From an uncultured Azospirillum sp. (GTDB lineage: Bacteria; Pseudomonadota; Alphaproteobacteria; RF32; CAG-239), in NCBI GenBank assembly GCA_902489675.1, contig CABUAP010000066.1:1-7183 (forward strand): a stretch of DNA of 7,183 nt. The letters are read 5' to 3'. Of this stretch, positions 1 through 6,638 are shown in pieces (positions within the stretch are counted from its first letter, which is position 1; each line of letters starts with the position of its first letter). The translations under genes and the position numbers were made by a program. Under the pieces are notes generated by a model. It did not search any database, was not told the DNA's origin, and saw only the letters and a program-made list of their open reading frames with translations.

Positions 1-2
1 CT

Positions 3-641
3 AAAAAAGACAACCGGGAAGAACTGACGATTACCGATTCCGAAGGCAACAAAACCGTTTATAAGGTGGAATTGGCGCAAAGCAGAGAAGAACTTTCGAC
101 CGGATTGATGAACAGAGAAAAACTGGATGCCGATGCCGGTATGATTTTCGATCTGTCCGATTTCAACAATGTTCCGACCGCCATGTGGATGAAGGACACC
201 AAAATTGCACTTGATATGCTGTTTATTGACCAAGACGGCATGATCTATTGGGTGTTTGAAAATGCCGAGCCGGATTCCGTTAAAATGATTGTGGCGCCCT
301 ACCCGGCAACGGCCGTGTTGGAAGTTAATGCCGGCGACATTAAAGCCAAAGGTATCCAAATCGGCGATATGGTAGATTATAAATTGTTCCAGGCCAAAGA
401 AAAAGCCGCAGCAACGCAAAATGAAAGCAATGCCGCTCCGGCGGAAGCTGACGTTGAAGTCAAAGAAGCACCGGTGGCCGAGGAAACAACTGTTGACACA
501 GACAATCAGGAAGCGTCGGTTGTTAATGCGACTGAAACGGCTGAAGCAGAACCGGAAGCAACAGACGTCAAAGAACCGGCAGCAACCGAAGAAGTTCCGG
601 CTGATGATAAAGACAACAAGGCAGAAACACCGGTCAAATGA
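3..641 (+). CDS. DUF192 family protein with acidic C-terminal tail (5' partial)
   Basis: The reading frame is open from the left edge, so the true start lies outside the window; 212 residues are visible. The GTG at 66 is probably internal, because it encodes the Val of a conserved strand (VELAQS) and coding sense continues upstream. The DUF192 domain covers about visible residues 18-130. Its hallmarks are VELAQSREELSTGLMNRE, the GMIFDL strand, the signature MWMKDTKIALDMLFID, then AVLEVNAG and GIQIGDMV. DUF192 proteins are small, often exported beta-rich proteins of unknown biochemical role; a signal peptide cannot be checked because the N-terminus is missing. After the domain, from about position 396, comes a tail of about 80 residues rich in Ala, Glu, Pro, Thr and Val, with 23 acidic against 7 basic residues and no predicted fold. 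Most family members end soon after GD-V, so the tail is unusual. The gene converges on mfd and ends 18 bp before a strong hairpin. The family call is firm; the function is unknown. Confidence 0.9.
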   Translation, partial: KKDNREELTITDSEGNKTVYKVELAQSREELSTGLMNREKLDADAGMIFDLSDFNNVPTAMWMKDTKIALDMLFIDQDGMIYWVFENAEPDSVKMIVAPYPATAVLEVNAGDIKAKGIQIGDMVDYKLFQAKEKAAATQNESNAAPAEADVEVKEAPVAEETTVDTDNQEASVVNATETAEAEPEATDVKEPAATEEVPADDKDNKAETPVK

Positions 642-659
642 TTCTCTGATCCATTGGAT

Positions 660-699
660 AAAAAATACCTCGAAACCAACTGTTTTCGAGGTATTTTTT
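660..699. terminator. Bidirectional intrinsic terminator between the DUF192 gene and mfd
   Basis: A near-perfect inverted repeat pairs 660-675 with 684-699 around an 8-base loop (676-683). The core arms are TACCTCGAAA and TTTCGAGGTA. The outer arms are an A run on the left and a T run on the right (694-700), so each strand reads a hairpin that ends in T residues. It lies 18 bp after the DUF192 stop codon and 38 bp after the mfd stop codon, which is where a terminator shared by two convergent genes would be expected. The arms are only moderately GC-rich, but the length and the T tract make the call strong. Confidence 0.88.
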
Positions 700-737
700 T
701 GGTATTGGTAAAACTTTCGAACAATAAGAAAGCGCGC

Positions 738-3700
738 CTACAGCCGATTGATTTTGCCGATATAACTTTTGATGGTTTCCAGCCGAACAGCATATTCGCT
801 CAAATCCCCCTCGATCAACAGCTTTTGATCTGGCCGAACCTTCATTTTGCCAAATGAACGGGCAACCAGTTCTACCAGCTTTTCCGGCGCGCGGAAAATA
901 TTGTTGTGAAACGTAATCAGAAATCCTTTAGCGCCGGCATCCACTTTTTCGATATTGGCGACTTTGCACAATTGTTTAATCTCCACCGTTTTCAGCAGAT
1001 TTTCAACTTCCGGCGGGATGGGACCGAAACGGTCAACAAGTTCTTCTCTTATATCAAGCAGAGCTTCGGACGTTTCCAAACTGCCGATCCGTTTATAAAG
1101 CCCCAGCCGGACGCCCAGATCGCGGACATAAGTTTCCGGAATCATAATCGGCACGCCGGTTACAATTTGCGGGCTCCAGTCGGTCGCGGTTGTGCCTTCC
1201 GCTTGATCGGCAACCGCACCGGCTTTAATGCGGGCAATTTCTTCTTCCAGCATATGATGATAAAGAGCAATGCCCACTTCTTTGATATGCCCGGACTGTT
1301 CCTCACCTAAGATGTTGCCGGAACCTCTGATATCCATATCGTGACTGGCCAAAGAAAAACCGGCGCCCAGACTGTCTAAGGCCTGCAAAATACTCAGCCG
1401 CCGCTCAGCAATCGGTTTCAAATGTTTTTGCGCCGGTACCGTAAAGTAGCAATATCCGCGCATTTTGGAGCGGCCGATCCGTCCTCTCAGTTGATAGAGC
1501 TGAGCCAAACCAAACATATCCGCCCGATAAACGATCATCGTATTAACCGACGGCATATCAATGCCCGATTCAATAATGGTTGTAGACAGCAAAATATCGC
1601 CTTGCTTGTCCGCAAACTCATTCATGACTTCTTCCAGCTGTTTGACCGGCATCTGGCCGTGAGCAACCAAAATTTTTACATCGGGCGCCAATTCCTGCAG
1701 CACATCATGCACTCGGGCGATATCGGAAACGCGCGGGCAAACGACAAAAGTCTGTCCGCCGCGGAATTTTTCACGATAAATTGCTTCTTTGATCATGACG
1801 CCGTCAAAAGGCATGACGAAGGTGCGCGCGGCCAACCGATCCACCGGCGGGGTGGCAATAATCGAGAGCTGTTTGACCCCGGTTAAAGACATTTGCAGTG
1901 TCCGCGGGATTGGGGTTGCGGTCAATGTCAAAACGTGCACATCGGCTTTCAGATTTTTCAATTTTTCTTTATGCGCTACGCCGAAATGTTGTTCCTCATC
2001 AATAATCAGCAGTCCAAGGTTGGAAAATTCGATATTGTTGGCCAAAAGCGCATGAGTTCCGATCACAATATCAACCGCACCGCTTTTTAAGCCTTCTTTC
2101 ACCTTGCGCGCCTCGGTCGGCGTCTGTAAGCGGGAAAGCATCCGAACGTTGAGCGGAAAACCGGACATTCGCTGCTTAAAATTGTGATAATGCTGCCGCG
2201 CCAACAAGGTGGTGGGCACAATCAGCGCCGCCTGTGCGCCGGACATCGCCACGGCAAAAGCCGCTCTGAGCGCCACTTCTGTCTTGCCGAAACCGACATC
2301 GCCGCATACCAGCCGATCCATCGGAATTCCGGCTGACAAATCGCCCAAAACATCACCGATCGCGTTTAGCTGATCCTCGGTTTCGTTATAAGGAAAACCG
2401 GCGCAAAATTCGTCATATGCCCCTTCGGGAGCAATATAACTTTCTGCTTTTTTCAGTTGACGCTGAGCCGCGATGGCAATCAGCTTTTCGGCAATTTCGT
2501 GAATCCGTTTTTTGACTTTTGCCTTTTTGGCCTCCCAAGCCGAGCCGCCGAGCGTATCAAGCTGAATATTGTTATCATCAATTCCGTAGCGGGAAACAGT
2601 TTCGATATTTTCAACTGGCACAAACAGCTTATCGTCATTGGCGTAAATAATCTTCAGACAGTCGTGCGGCGCACCGCCGGCAGTGATGTTCTCCAGCCCC
2701 ATAAAACGACCGATACCGTGTTCGATGTGAACAATCAGTTCACCGATATTGAGCGAAGAAATATCGGCAATAAAATCCTTGGATGTTACCTTTTTTGTCG
2801 TACGCCGGTTTTGCCGCGCGCCTAAAATATCCTGCTCTGAAACCAGACAAAGCCCCTGCCCGCGAAAACCATGCGGCAGCGGCAACACCACCATGGCTAT
2901 TCGGCGGGTTCCGGCCTTATCCAAAGCTTGCTGCCAATTATCGGCAAAAGTAAATTCCAAATCGGCATAAGGGCTTTCTGTCTTAGCATCGGAAATCAGC
3001 GAAAACAGTCGTTCTCTGGAACCGGGCGTATAGCAACAAATGATCCGTTTTAATTTGCCGTATTCGCTGAAATAGGCCAAAAGATCGAGATAAACCTGCG
3101 CTGCATTGACCGATTTGGCAGAGGAAAAATCACGCCCCGGCAGCACGCCGCTGTCCTTATTGCCGTTGCCGTCCGGCAGGTTAAGCCCGGTCAGGGTAAC
3201 CGCCTTCCGGTTTTCTGCCATGGCGGAAAATTCTTTTACCCCCAAAAACATCAGTTCCGGCGCAACCGGGCGATAAGTGTCTACTTCACTCTGATTTTTA
3301 ACCTTGAGCGCTTCCAAACGAGAAACATAGTGGTCGGCAATACTTTCGCTTTTGGCGGCAAGCGCCGCATCGGCATTGCGGCCGATCACAATTTTGGCGC
3401 GCGGCAGATAGTCAAACAAAGTCGGCAGCGGTTCTTCGTAGAAAAACGGCAGCCAATTTTCCATCCCCATATATTTGCGGCCGTTTGATACCGCTTCATA
3501 AATTTCATCGTCTTTAAACGAGGCGCCAAAAGCTTCCCGGTAGCGGCTGCGGAAGTTTTTGATCGTATTGTCATCCAAAACCACTTCACCGGCCGCTCGG
3601 AAAAGATAACTTTTTCTTTCGCCGATGGTACGCTGGCTCAAAACATCAAAAGTACGGATTTTTTCTACCTCATCGCCAAACAAATCAACACGGAGCGGCG

Positions 3701-4226
3701 CTTCCGCCCCGGTCGGGAAAATATCGAGAATATCGCCCCTGACGGCATATTCCCCCGGTTCCATAACCTGCTCCACCCGGCTGTAGCCGTTGATTGACGC
3801 ATAGTGCAAGAAATCATTAAAATTCAAGCCACCGCCGACTTTAATCTCTTTCATCGAGTTGAGAAACACTTTTTTCGGCGGCAGTTTTTGCAGCACTGCG
3901 CCGATGCTGGCAACAATAATCCGCGGCTGCTTTACCTCCGGAACCGCCGCCAGCTTGCCGAGCGTATCCATCCGCCGGGCAATGATATTGATATTGGGAG
4001 AAACACGGTCATAAGGTACCGTATCCCAGGCCGGAAAACGCAAAATTTCGGCCTGAGGAAGCAGGTTTTGCAAAATATCGGCGTTTTGTTCCAGCACCAC
4101 GCCGTCGCTGGCAATATATAAAACGTCGGTTTCGCTCTGCCGCCAGAGGTCTGCAATCGCAAACGGTTCAAAGCCTTCGCTGACGGAAGAAACGGAAACC
4201 TGATCTTGATCGGAATTTTTCGCCAT
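738..4226 (-). CDS. mfd: Transcription-repair coupling factor Mfd
   Basis: Mfd is an ATP-driven DNA translocase that binds stalled RNA polymerase, pushes it off DNA and recruits UvrA for nucleotide excision repair. From the ATG at 4226 the protein has 1162 residues (E. coli Mfd has 1148). The order of parts matches the family: an N-terminal UvrB-like module (about 20-320, with PAWDTVPYD and GEYAVRGDILDIFP); an RNA polymerase-interaction domain of CarD/TRCF type (about 490-550, GELIVHIEHGIGRFMGLE); a helicase core with Walker A GDVGFGKTE (642-650), DEEQ box (743-746), TATPIPRTL (769-777) and intact motif VI QLRGRIGRS (912-920); the TRG motif (954-979, including DMDIRGSGNILGEEQSG); and a C-terminal TRCF domain (about 1030-1140). 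The frame continues to a TTG at 4286, but ATG 4226 is preferred: AAGAAG lies 8 bases upstream and the product then begins MAKNSDQD, at normal length. It is divergent from recG. No frameshift or lost motif was seen. Confidence 0.97.
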   Translation of the reverse strand: MAKNSDQDQVSVSSVSEGFEPFAIADLWRQSETDVLYIASDGVVLEQNADILQNLLPQAEILRFPAWDTVPYDRVSPNINIIARRMDTLGKLAAVPEVKQPRIIVASIGAVLQKLPPKKVFLNSMKEIKVGGGLNFNDFLHYASINGYSRVEQVMEPGEYAVRGDILDIFPTGAEAPLRVDLFGDEVEKIRTFDVLSQRTIGERKSYLFRAAGEVVLDDNTIKNFRSRYREAFGASFKDDEIYEAVSNGRKYMGMENWLPFFYEEPLPTLFDYLPRAKIVIGRNADAALAAKSESIADHYVSRLEALKVKNQSEVDTYRPVAPELMFLGVKEFSAMAENRKAVTLTGLNLPDGNGNKDSGVLPGRDFSSAKSVNAAQVYLDLLAYFSEYGKLKRIICCYTPGSRERLFSLISDAKTESPYADLEFTFADNWQQALDKAGTRRIAMVVLPLPHGFRGQGLCLVSEQDILGARQNRRTTKKVTSKDFIADISSLNIGELIVHIEHGIGRFMGLENITAGGAPHDCLKIIYANDDKLFVPVENIETVSRYGIDDNNIQLDTLGGSAWEAKKAKVKKRIHEIAEKLIAIAAQRQLKKAESYIAPEGAYDEFCAGFPYNETEDQLNAIGDVLGDLSAGIPMDRLVCGDVGFGKTEVALRAAFAVAMSGAQAALIVPTTLLARQHYHNFKQRMSGFPLNVRMLSRLQTPTEARKVKEGLKSGAVDIVIGTHALLANNIEFSNLGLLIIDEEQHFGVAHKEKLKNLKADVHVLTLTATPIPRTLQMSLTGVKQLSIIATPPVDRLAARTFVMPFDGVMIKEAIYREKFRGGQTFVVCPRVSDIARVHDVLQELAPDVKILVAHGQMPVKQLEEVMNEFADKQGDILLSTTIIESGIDMPSVNTMIVYRADMFGLAQLYQLRGRIGRSKMRGYCYFTVPAQKHLKPIAERRLSILQALDSLGAGFSLASHDMDIRGSGNILGEEQSGHIKEVGIALYHHMLEEEIARIKAGAVADQAEGTTATDWSPQIVTGVPIMIPETYVRDLGVRLGLYKRIGSLETSEALLDIREELVDRFGPIPPEVENLLKTVEIKQLCKVANIEKVDAGAKGFLITFHNNIFRAPEKLVELVARSFGKMKVRPDQKLLIEGDLSEYAVRLETIKSYIGKINRL

Positions 4227-4234
4227 CTTTTTAT

Positions 4235-4240
4235 CTTCTT
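4235..4240 (-). promoter_or_regulatory. Candidate ribosome binding site of mfd
   Basis: On the - strand this reads AAGAAG, 8 bases before the ATG at 4226. It is a modest purine-rich Shine-Dalgarno match without a GG core. It still favours the 4226 start, because the in-frame TTG at 4286 has its only purine run (AAAAAAAAGG) directly touching the start codon, with no usable spacing. Confidence 0.5.
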
Positions 4241-4242
4241 GG

Positions 4243-4271
4243 TTTACATCTTTTTCAAAAATATATACAAT
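4243..4271 (+). promoter_or_regulatory. Sigma70-type promoter for recG
   Basis: TTTACA at 4243-4248 matches the -35 consensus TTGACA at 5 of 6 positions. TACAAT at 4266-4271 matches the -10 consensus TATAAT at 5 of 6. The spacer is exactly 17 bp. Transcription would start near 4278-4280 and give a leader of about 30 bases before the recG ATG at 4310. This is seen by pattern only; the start site is inferred. Confidence 0.7.
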
Positions 4272-4286
4272 TACGGCCGATAGCAA
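4260..4286 (-). promoter_or_regulatory. Weak candidate promoter for mfd, overlapping the recG promoter
   Basis: On the - strand, TTGCTA (4281-4286) could serve as -35 and TATATT (4260-4265) as -10, but the spacer is only 15 bp, shorter than the preferred 16-18. Transcription would then start near 4252, downstream of the TTG at 4286 and upstream of the ATG at 4226, which would agree with the chosen mfd start. The candidate -10 abuts the recG -10 (4266-4271). This is the best fit I see in the spacer, but it is not a strong match. Confidence 0.3.
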
Positions 4287-4297
4287 CCTTTTTTTTC

Positions 4298-4306
4298 AAG
4301 GCAGGA
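4298..4306 (+). promoter_or_regulatory. Ribosome binding site of recG
   Basis: AAGG at 4298-4301 lies 8 bases before the ATG at 4310, and a second purine stretch, AGGA at 4303-4306, lies 3 bases before it. The first has the better spacing. Together they support the 4310 start, which also gives the family-typical N-terminus. Confidence 0.6.
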
Positions 4307-4309
4307 ATC

Positions 4310-6394
4310 ATGCGGCCGTCTTTTTTATACCCATTATTTGCTTCGCCCTCGTCCATCCGCGGGATCGGTGAAAAATATGCCGGCCTTTTGCAAAATTTGG
4401 GGATCCATAAAATTGCAGACATACTGTGGTATCTGCCCTATGCCGTCAATGACCGCCGCCGCGCCGCTTCCGTCAATGCGCTGAAAAGCGGCGTGATCAA
4501 CACCATCAAAATCCGCATCATTGAACATATTACCCCCAAAAGCCGCAAACAGCCCTATCAGGTGTTGTGCGAAGACGAAGCGGGAAACGAATTGACATTG
4601 ATCTTTTTTAAGGCCTACCCCGATTCTATTCGTAAAAATCTGCCGGAAGGCACCGAACGGCTGGTCAGCGGCAAAACAGAACTGTTTAACGGCCGCTGGC
4701 AGATAAGCCATCCCGATTTTATCGTTACGCCGGAAAACAGCCGGCAAATTCCCGAAATTGAACCGGTTTACGCTTTAACTGCCGGAATCACCAACAAATT
4801 TGTCTGCCGCTTGGTTTATCATGCGCTGGCTTTAGTCCCCCCGCTGCAGGAGTGGCTGGAACCTAATCATCAAAAAACGCTTAACCTGCCGCCGTTTACT
4901 GAGGCTTTGCAGCTGGCGCACCATCCGCAGCGTGTGAGCGATTTGCTGCCGGAAAATCCGGCTCGAATGCGGCTGGCTTATGATGAGCTGCTGGCCAACC
5001 AGCTGGCTTTGGCTTTGGTACGGGAAAAAGTAAAGAAACAAGCCGGCCGCAAAATTGCCGGCAACGGTCTGCTCCGCCGCCGGATTCTCGAACATTTGCC
5101 GTTTAACCTGACAAGCGCGCAAGAAAAAGTATTGGCGGAAATCTATCGTGATCAGGCAGCTGACAGCCGTATGCTGCGTCTGTTGCAAGGTGATGTCGGC
5201 AGCGGCAAAACCATTGTCGCCTTTCTGACCATGCTCAATGCGGTTGAGTGCGGCGCTCAGGCCGCGATCATGGCGCCGACCGAAATTCTTGCCAAACAGC
5301 ATTTTGACACTATGGCGCCTTTGTGCGAAGAAACGGGACTGAAAGCAGCGATTTTAACCGGCCGTGTTAAAGGCAAAGCCAGAACGCAGCTGCTGGAAGA
5401 TTTGCAAAGCGGAAAAATTAATATTTTGATCGGCACTCATGCCCTGTTTGTCGAAGATGTCGCTTTTTCTGACCTGGCCTGCGTCATTATCGACGAACAG
5501 CATCGTTTCGGTGTACATCAACGCCTGAATCTTTCTGACAAGGGCAGCCGCGCCGATGTCTTGGTCATGACGGCCACGCCTATCCCGCGGACATTGATTT
5601 TAACCGCTTTCGGCGATATGGAATATTCTAAAATCGACCAGCTTCCCGAAGGACGCAAGCCGGTTGACACTCGGGTTATGCCGCTCTCCAAAATTGATGA
5701 AATTATCCCTGCCGTCAAACGCAAGATCGAAAGCGGTGAGCGGGTCTACTGGGTCTGTCCGTTGGTTGAAGAATCGGAAAAAATTGATTTAGCGGCGGCA
5801 GAAAATCGTTTTGAAATTCTGCAAAAAACTTTTGGCAATGATGTCGGTTTGGTACATGGCAAAATGAAGGAAAAAGAAAAAGACGCGATCATGGAGCGGT
5901 TCAAAAGCGGCGAAATCAGGCTGCTGGTTGCCACCACCGTGATCGAAGTCGGTGTCAATGTACCGGAAGCAACGATCATGATCATCGAACACGCCGAACG
6001 GTTTGGGTTGGCTCAGCTTCACCAGCTGCGGGGACGGGTCAAACGCGGTGTTAAGCCGGCAACCTGTATTTTGCTCTATGGTTACCCGTTGGGTGAAACT
6101 TCCCGCGCACGGTTAAATATTATGCGTGATACCGAAGACGGTTTTGTGATTGCGGAAGAAGACCTTAAACTGCGCGGCGGCGGCGAAATTTTAGGCACCC
6201 GTCAGAGCGGTGCTGAGCAGTTTCGATTGGCGCAGATGCCGGAACATCAAAATTTGCTGCTCACCGCCAACAAAGACGCGCGGATGATCGTGGCCGCCGA
6301 TCCGAATCTGACAAGCCCCCGCGGGCAGGCTCTGCGCACCCTGCTCTATCTGTTTGAACGTGATGATGCGGTAAAAACTTATCTGGCCGGATAA
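4310..6394 (+). CDS. recG: ATP-dependent DNA helicase RecG
   Basis: RecG binds branched DNA and drives regression of stalled replication forks and branch migration of Holliday junctions. At 694 residues it has the usual family length, and MRPSFLYPLF is a typical start. Parts in order: an N-terminal helical and OB-fold wedge region (about 1-150, with GRWQISHPDF at 128-137); a linker; then the two-lobed superfamily 2 core with Walker A GDVGSGKT (294-301), the DEQH box in IIDEQHRFG (393-401), TATPIPRTL (421-429) and ATTVIEVGVNVP (541-552); motif VI at 572-580; and the TRG motif (about 609-634, AEEDLKLRGGGEILGTRQSG). The oddity is motif VI, which reads QLRGRVKRG where the family has QLRGRVGRG: Gly is replaced by Lys578, while the Gln and the three Arg residues are kept. 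The rest is intact, so I call it functional. It is divergent from mfd with its own promoter, and its 3' end is overlapped by a small antisense ORF. Confidence 0.97.
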   Translation: MRPSFLYPLFASPSSIRGIGEKYAGLLQNLGIHKIADILWYLPYAVNDRRRAASVNALKSGVINTIKIRIIEHITPKSRKQPYQVLCEDEAGNELTLIFFKAYPDSIRKNLPEGTERLVSGKTELFNGRWQISHPDFIVTPENSRQIPEIEPVYALTAGITNKFVCRLVYHALALVPPLQEWLEPNHQKTLNLPPFTEALQLAHHPQRVSDLLPENPARMRLAYDELLANQLALALVREKVKKQAGRKIAGNGLLRRRILEHLPFNLTSAQEKVLAEIYRDQAADSRMLRLLQGDVGSGKTIVAFLTMLNAVECGAQAAIMAPTEILAKQHFDTMAPLCEETGLKAAILTGRVKGKARTQLLEDLQSGKINILIGTHALFVEDVAFSDLACVIIDEQHRFGVHQRLNLSDKGSRADVLVMTATPIPRTLILTAFGDMEYSKIDQLPEGRKPVDTRVMPLSKIDEIIPAVKRKIESGERVYWVCPLVEESEKIDLAAAENRFEILQKTFGNDVGLVHGKMKEKEKDAIMERFKSGEIRLLVATTVIEVGVNVPEATIMIIEHAERFGLAQLHQLRGRVKRGVKPATCILLYGYPLGETSRARLNIMRDTEDGFVIAEEDLKLRGGGEILGTRQSGAEQFRLAQMPEHQNLLLTANKDARMIVAADPNLTSPRGQALRTLLYLFERDDAVKTYLAG

Positions 6395-6561
6395 TCTCTG
6401 TTTTCCATATAAGCCTTGTTTATGTTTTCCCCAAACTTGGGATGATCATTTTTACCTTGCCCAACAAACTCTCTATAGACCACCAGAACCAGCTCAAACG
6501 GCGTGGCGCAACACTGTGACATTCCGTTAAAGCGCAATCCCGGACGAAAATGGACAAACAA
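6379..6561 (-). CDS. Possible small protein of unknown function, antisense to the recG 3' end
   Basis: This is a 60-codon frame with a TTG start at 6561; GGGGA (+ strand 6568-6572) lies 6 bases upstream of it. An in-frame TAG sits two codons before the TTG, so the frame cannot extend further. An ATG at 6522 would give 47 residues. I do not recognise the product. It has a Cys-Cys pair (SQCCATP), a short hydrophobic run (FELVLVVY) and a polar, charged C-terminal half (GQGKNDHPKFGENINKAYM). There is no signal peptide or clear membrane segment. It overlaps the end of recG by 16 bp and lies after the rpoD terminator, so it would need its own promoter, and I see no good one. It fills the only gap in this part and its codons resemble those of its neighbours, which mildly favours a real gene or the remnant of one. 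Chance remains a fair explanation. Confidence 0.3.
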   Translation of the reverse strand: MFVHFRPGLRFNGMSQCCATPFELVLVVYREFVGQGKNDHPKFGENINKAYMENRDYPAR

Positions 6562-6638
6562 TAGCTATCCCCACAGTAAAATGGGAGGGAGTCTGTAAGG
6601 TATCAATACAAAACCCCGGGAAAACCGGGGCTGTGTTG
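6395..6638. other. Convergent intergenic region between recG and rpoD
   Basis: This 244-bp gap holds most of the possible small - strand ORF (to 6561), a purine-rich stretch around 6581-6600, and the rpoD hairpin at 6614-6630. I see no tRNA-like, riboswitch-like or repeat structure. No good intrinsic terminator follows recG directly. The hairpin at 6614-6630 might stop recG transcripts, but on the + strand it is followed by CTGTGTTGTTATT, a poor T tract. Confidence 0.5.
6607..6630 (-). terminator. Intrinsic terminator of rpoD
   Basis: CCCCGG at 6614-6619 pairs with CCGGGG at 6625-6630 around a 5-base loop. Read on the - strand, this GC-only hairpin is followed by TTTTGTATT. It begins 8 bp after the rpoD stop codon, which fits termination of the sigma factor transcript. 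The T tract is short (four T, then mixed), so some read-through is possible. Confidence 0.75.

Noticed and set aside
66..641. GTG at 66 as the real start of the DUF192 gene
   Set aside because: Coding sequence continues upstream in the same frame to the window edge with no stop, and the GTG encodes a Val inside the conserved first strand of the domain. It also lacks a Shine-Dalgarno sequence.
421..711. A + strand frame overlapping the DUF192 tail
   Set aside because: It is a +1 shadow of the Ala/Glu-rich tail, giving a Lys/Arg-rich translation, and it reads through the terminator hairpin.
1422..1886. Long + strand open frames inside mfd (this one and others at 906-1310, 2457-2825 and 3804-4121)
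   Set aside because: They lie fully antisense to a conserved, intact mfd, and their translations show no domain-like pattern. They are by-products of codon use on the other strand.
4227..4286. Upstream TTG start for mfd adding 20 residues
   Set aside because: The extra residues would run through the shared promoter region, the TTG has no properly spaced ribosome binding site, and the ATG at 4226 gives a family-typical length.
4832..5302. Long - strand open frames inside recG (this one and 4334-4747)
   Set aside because: They are fully antisense to intact recG, with low-complexity Gln-, Arg- and Phe-rich translations typical of shadow frames.
6430..6441. Inverted repeat CCCAA/TTGGG as a recG terminator
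   Set aside because: The arms are only 4-5 bp with a very small loop, and the following bases (ATGATC) are not a T tract.
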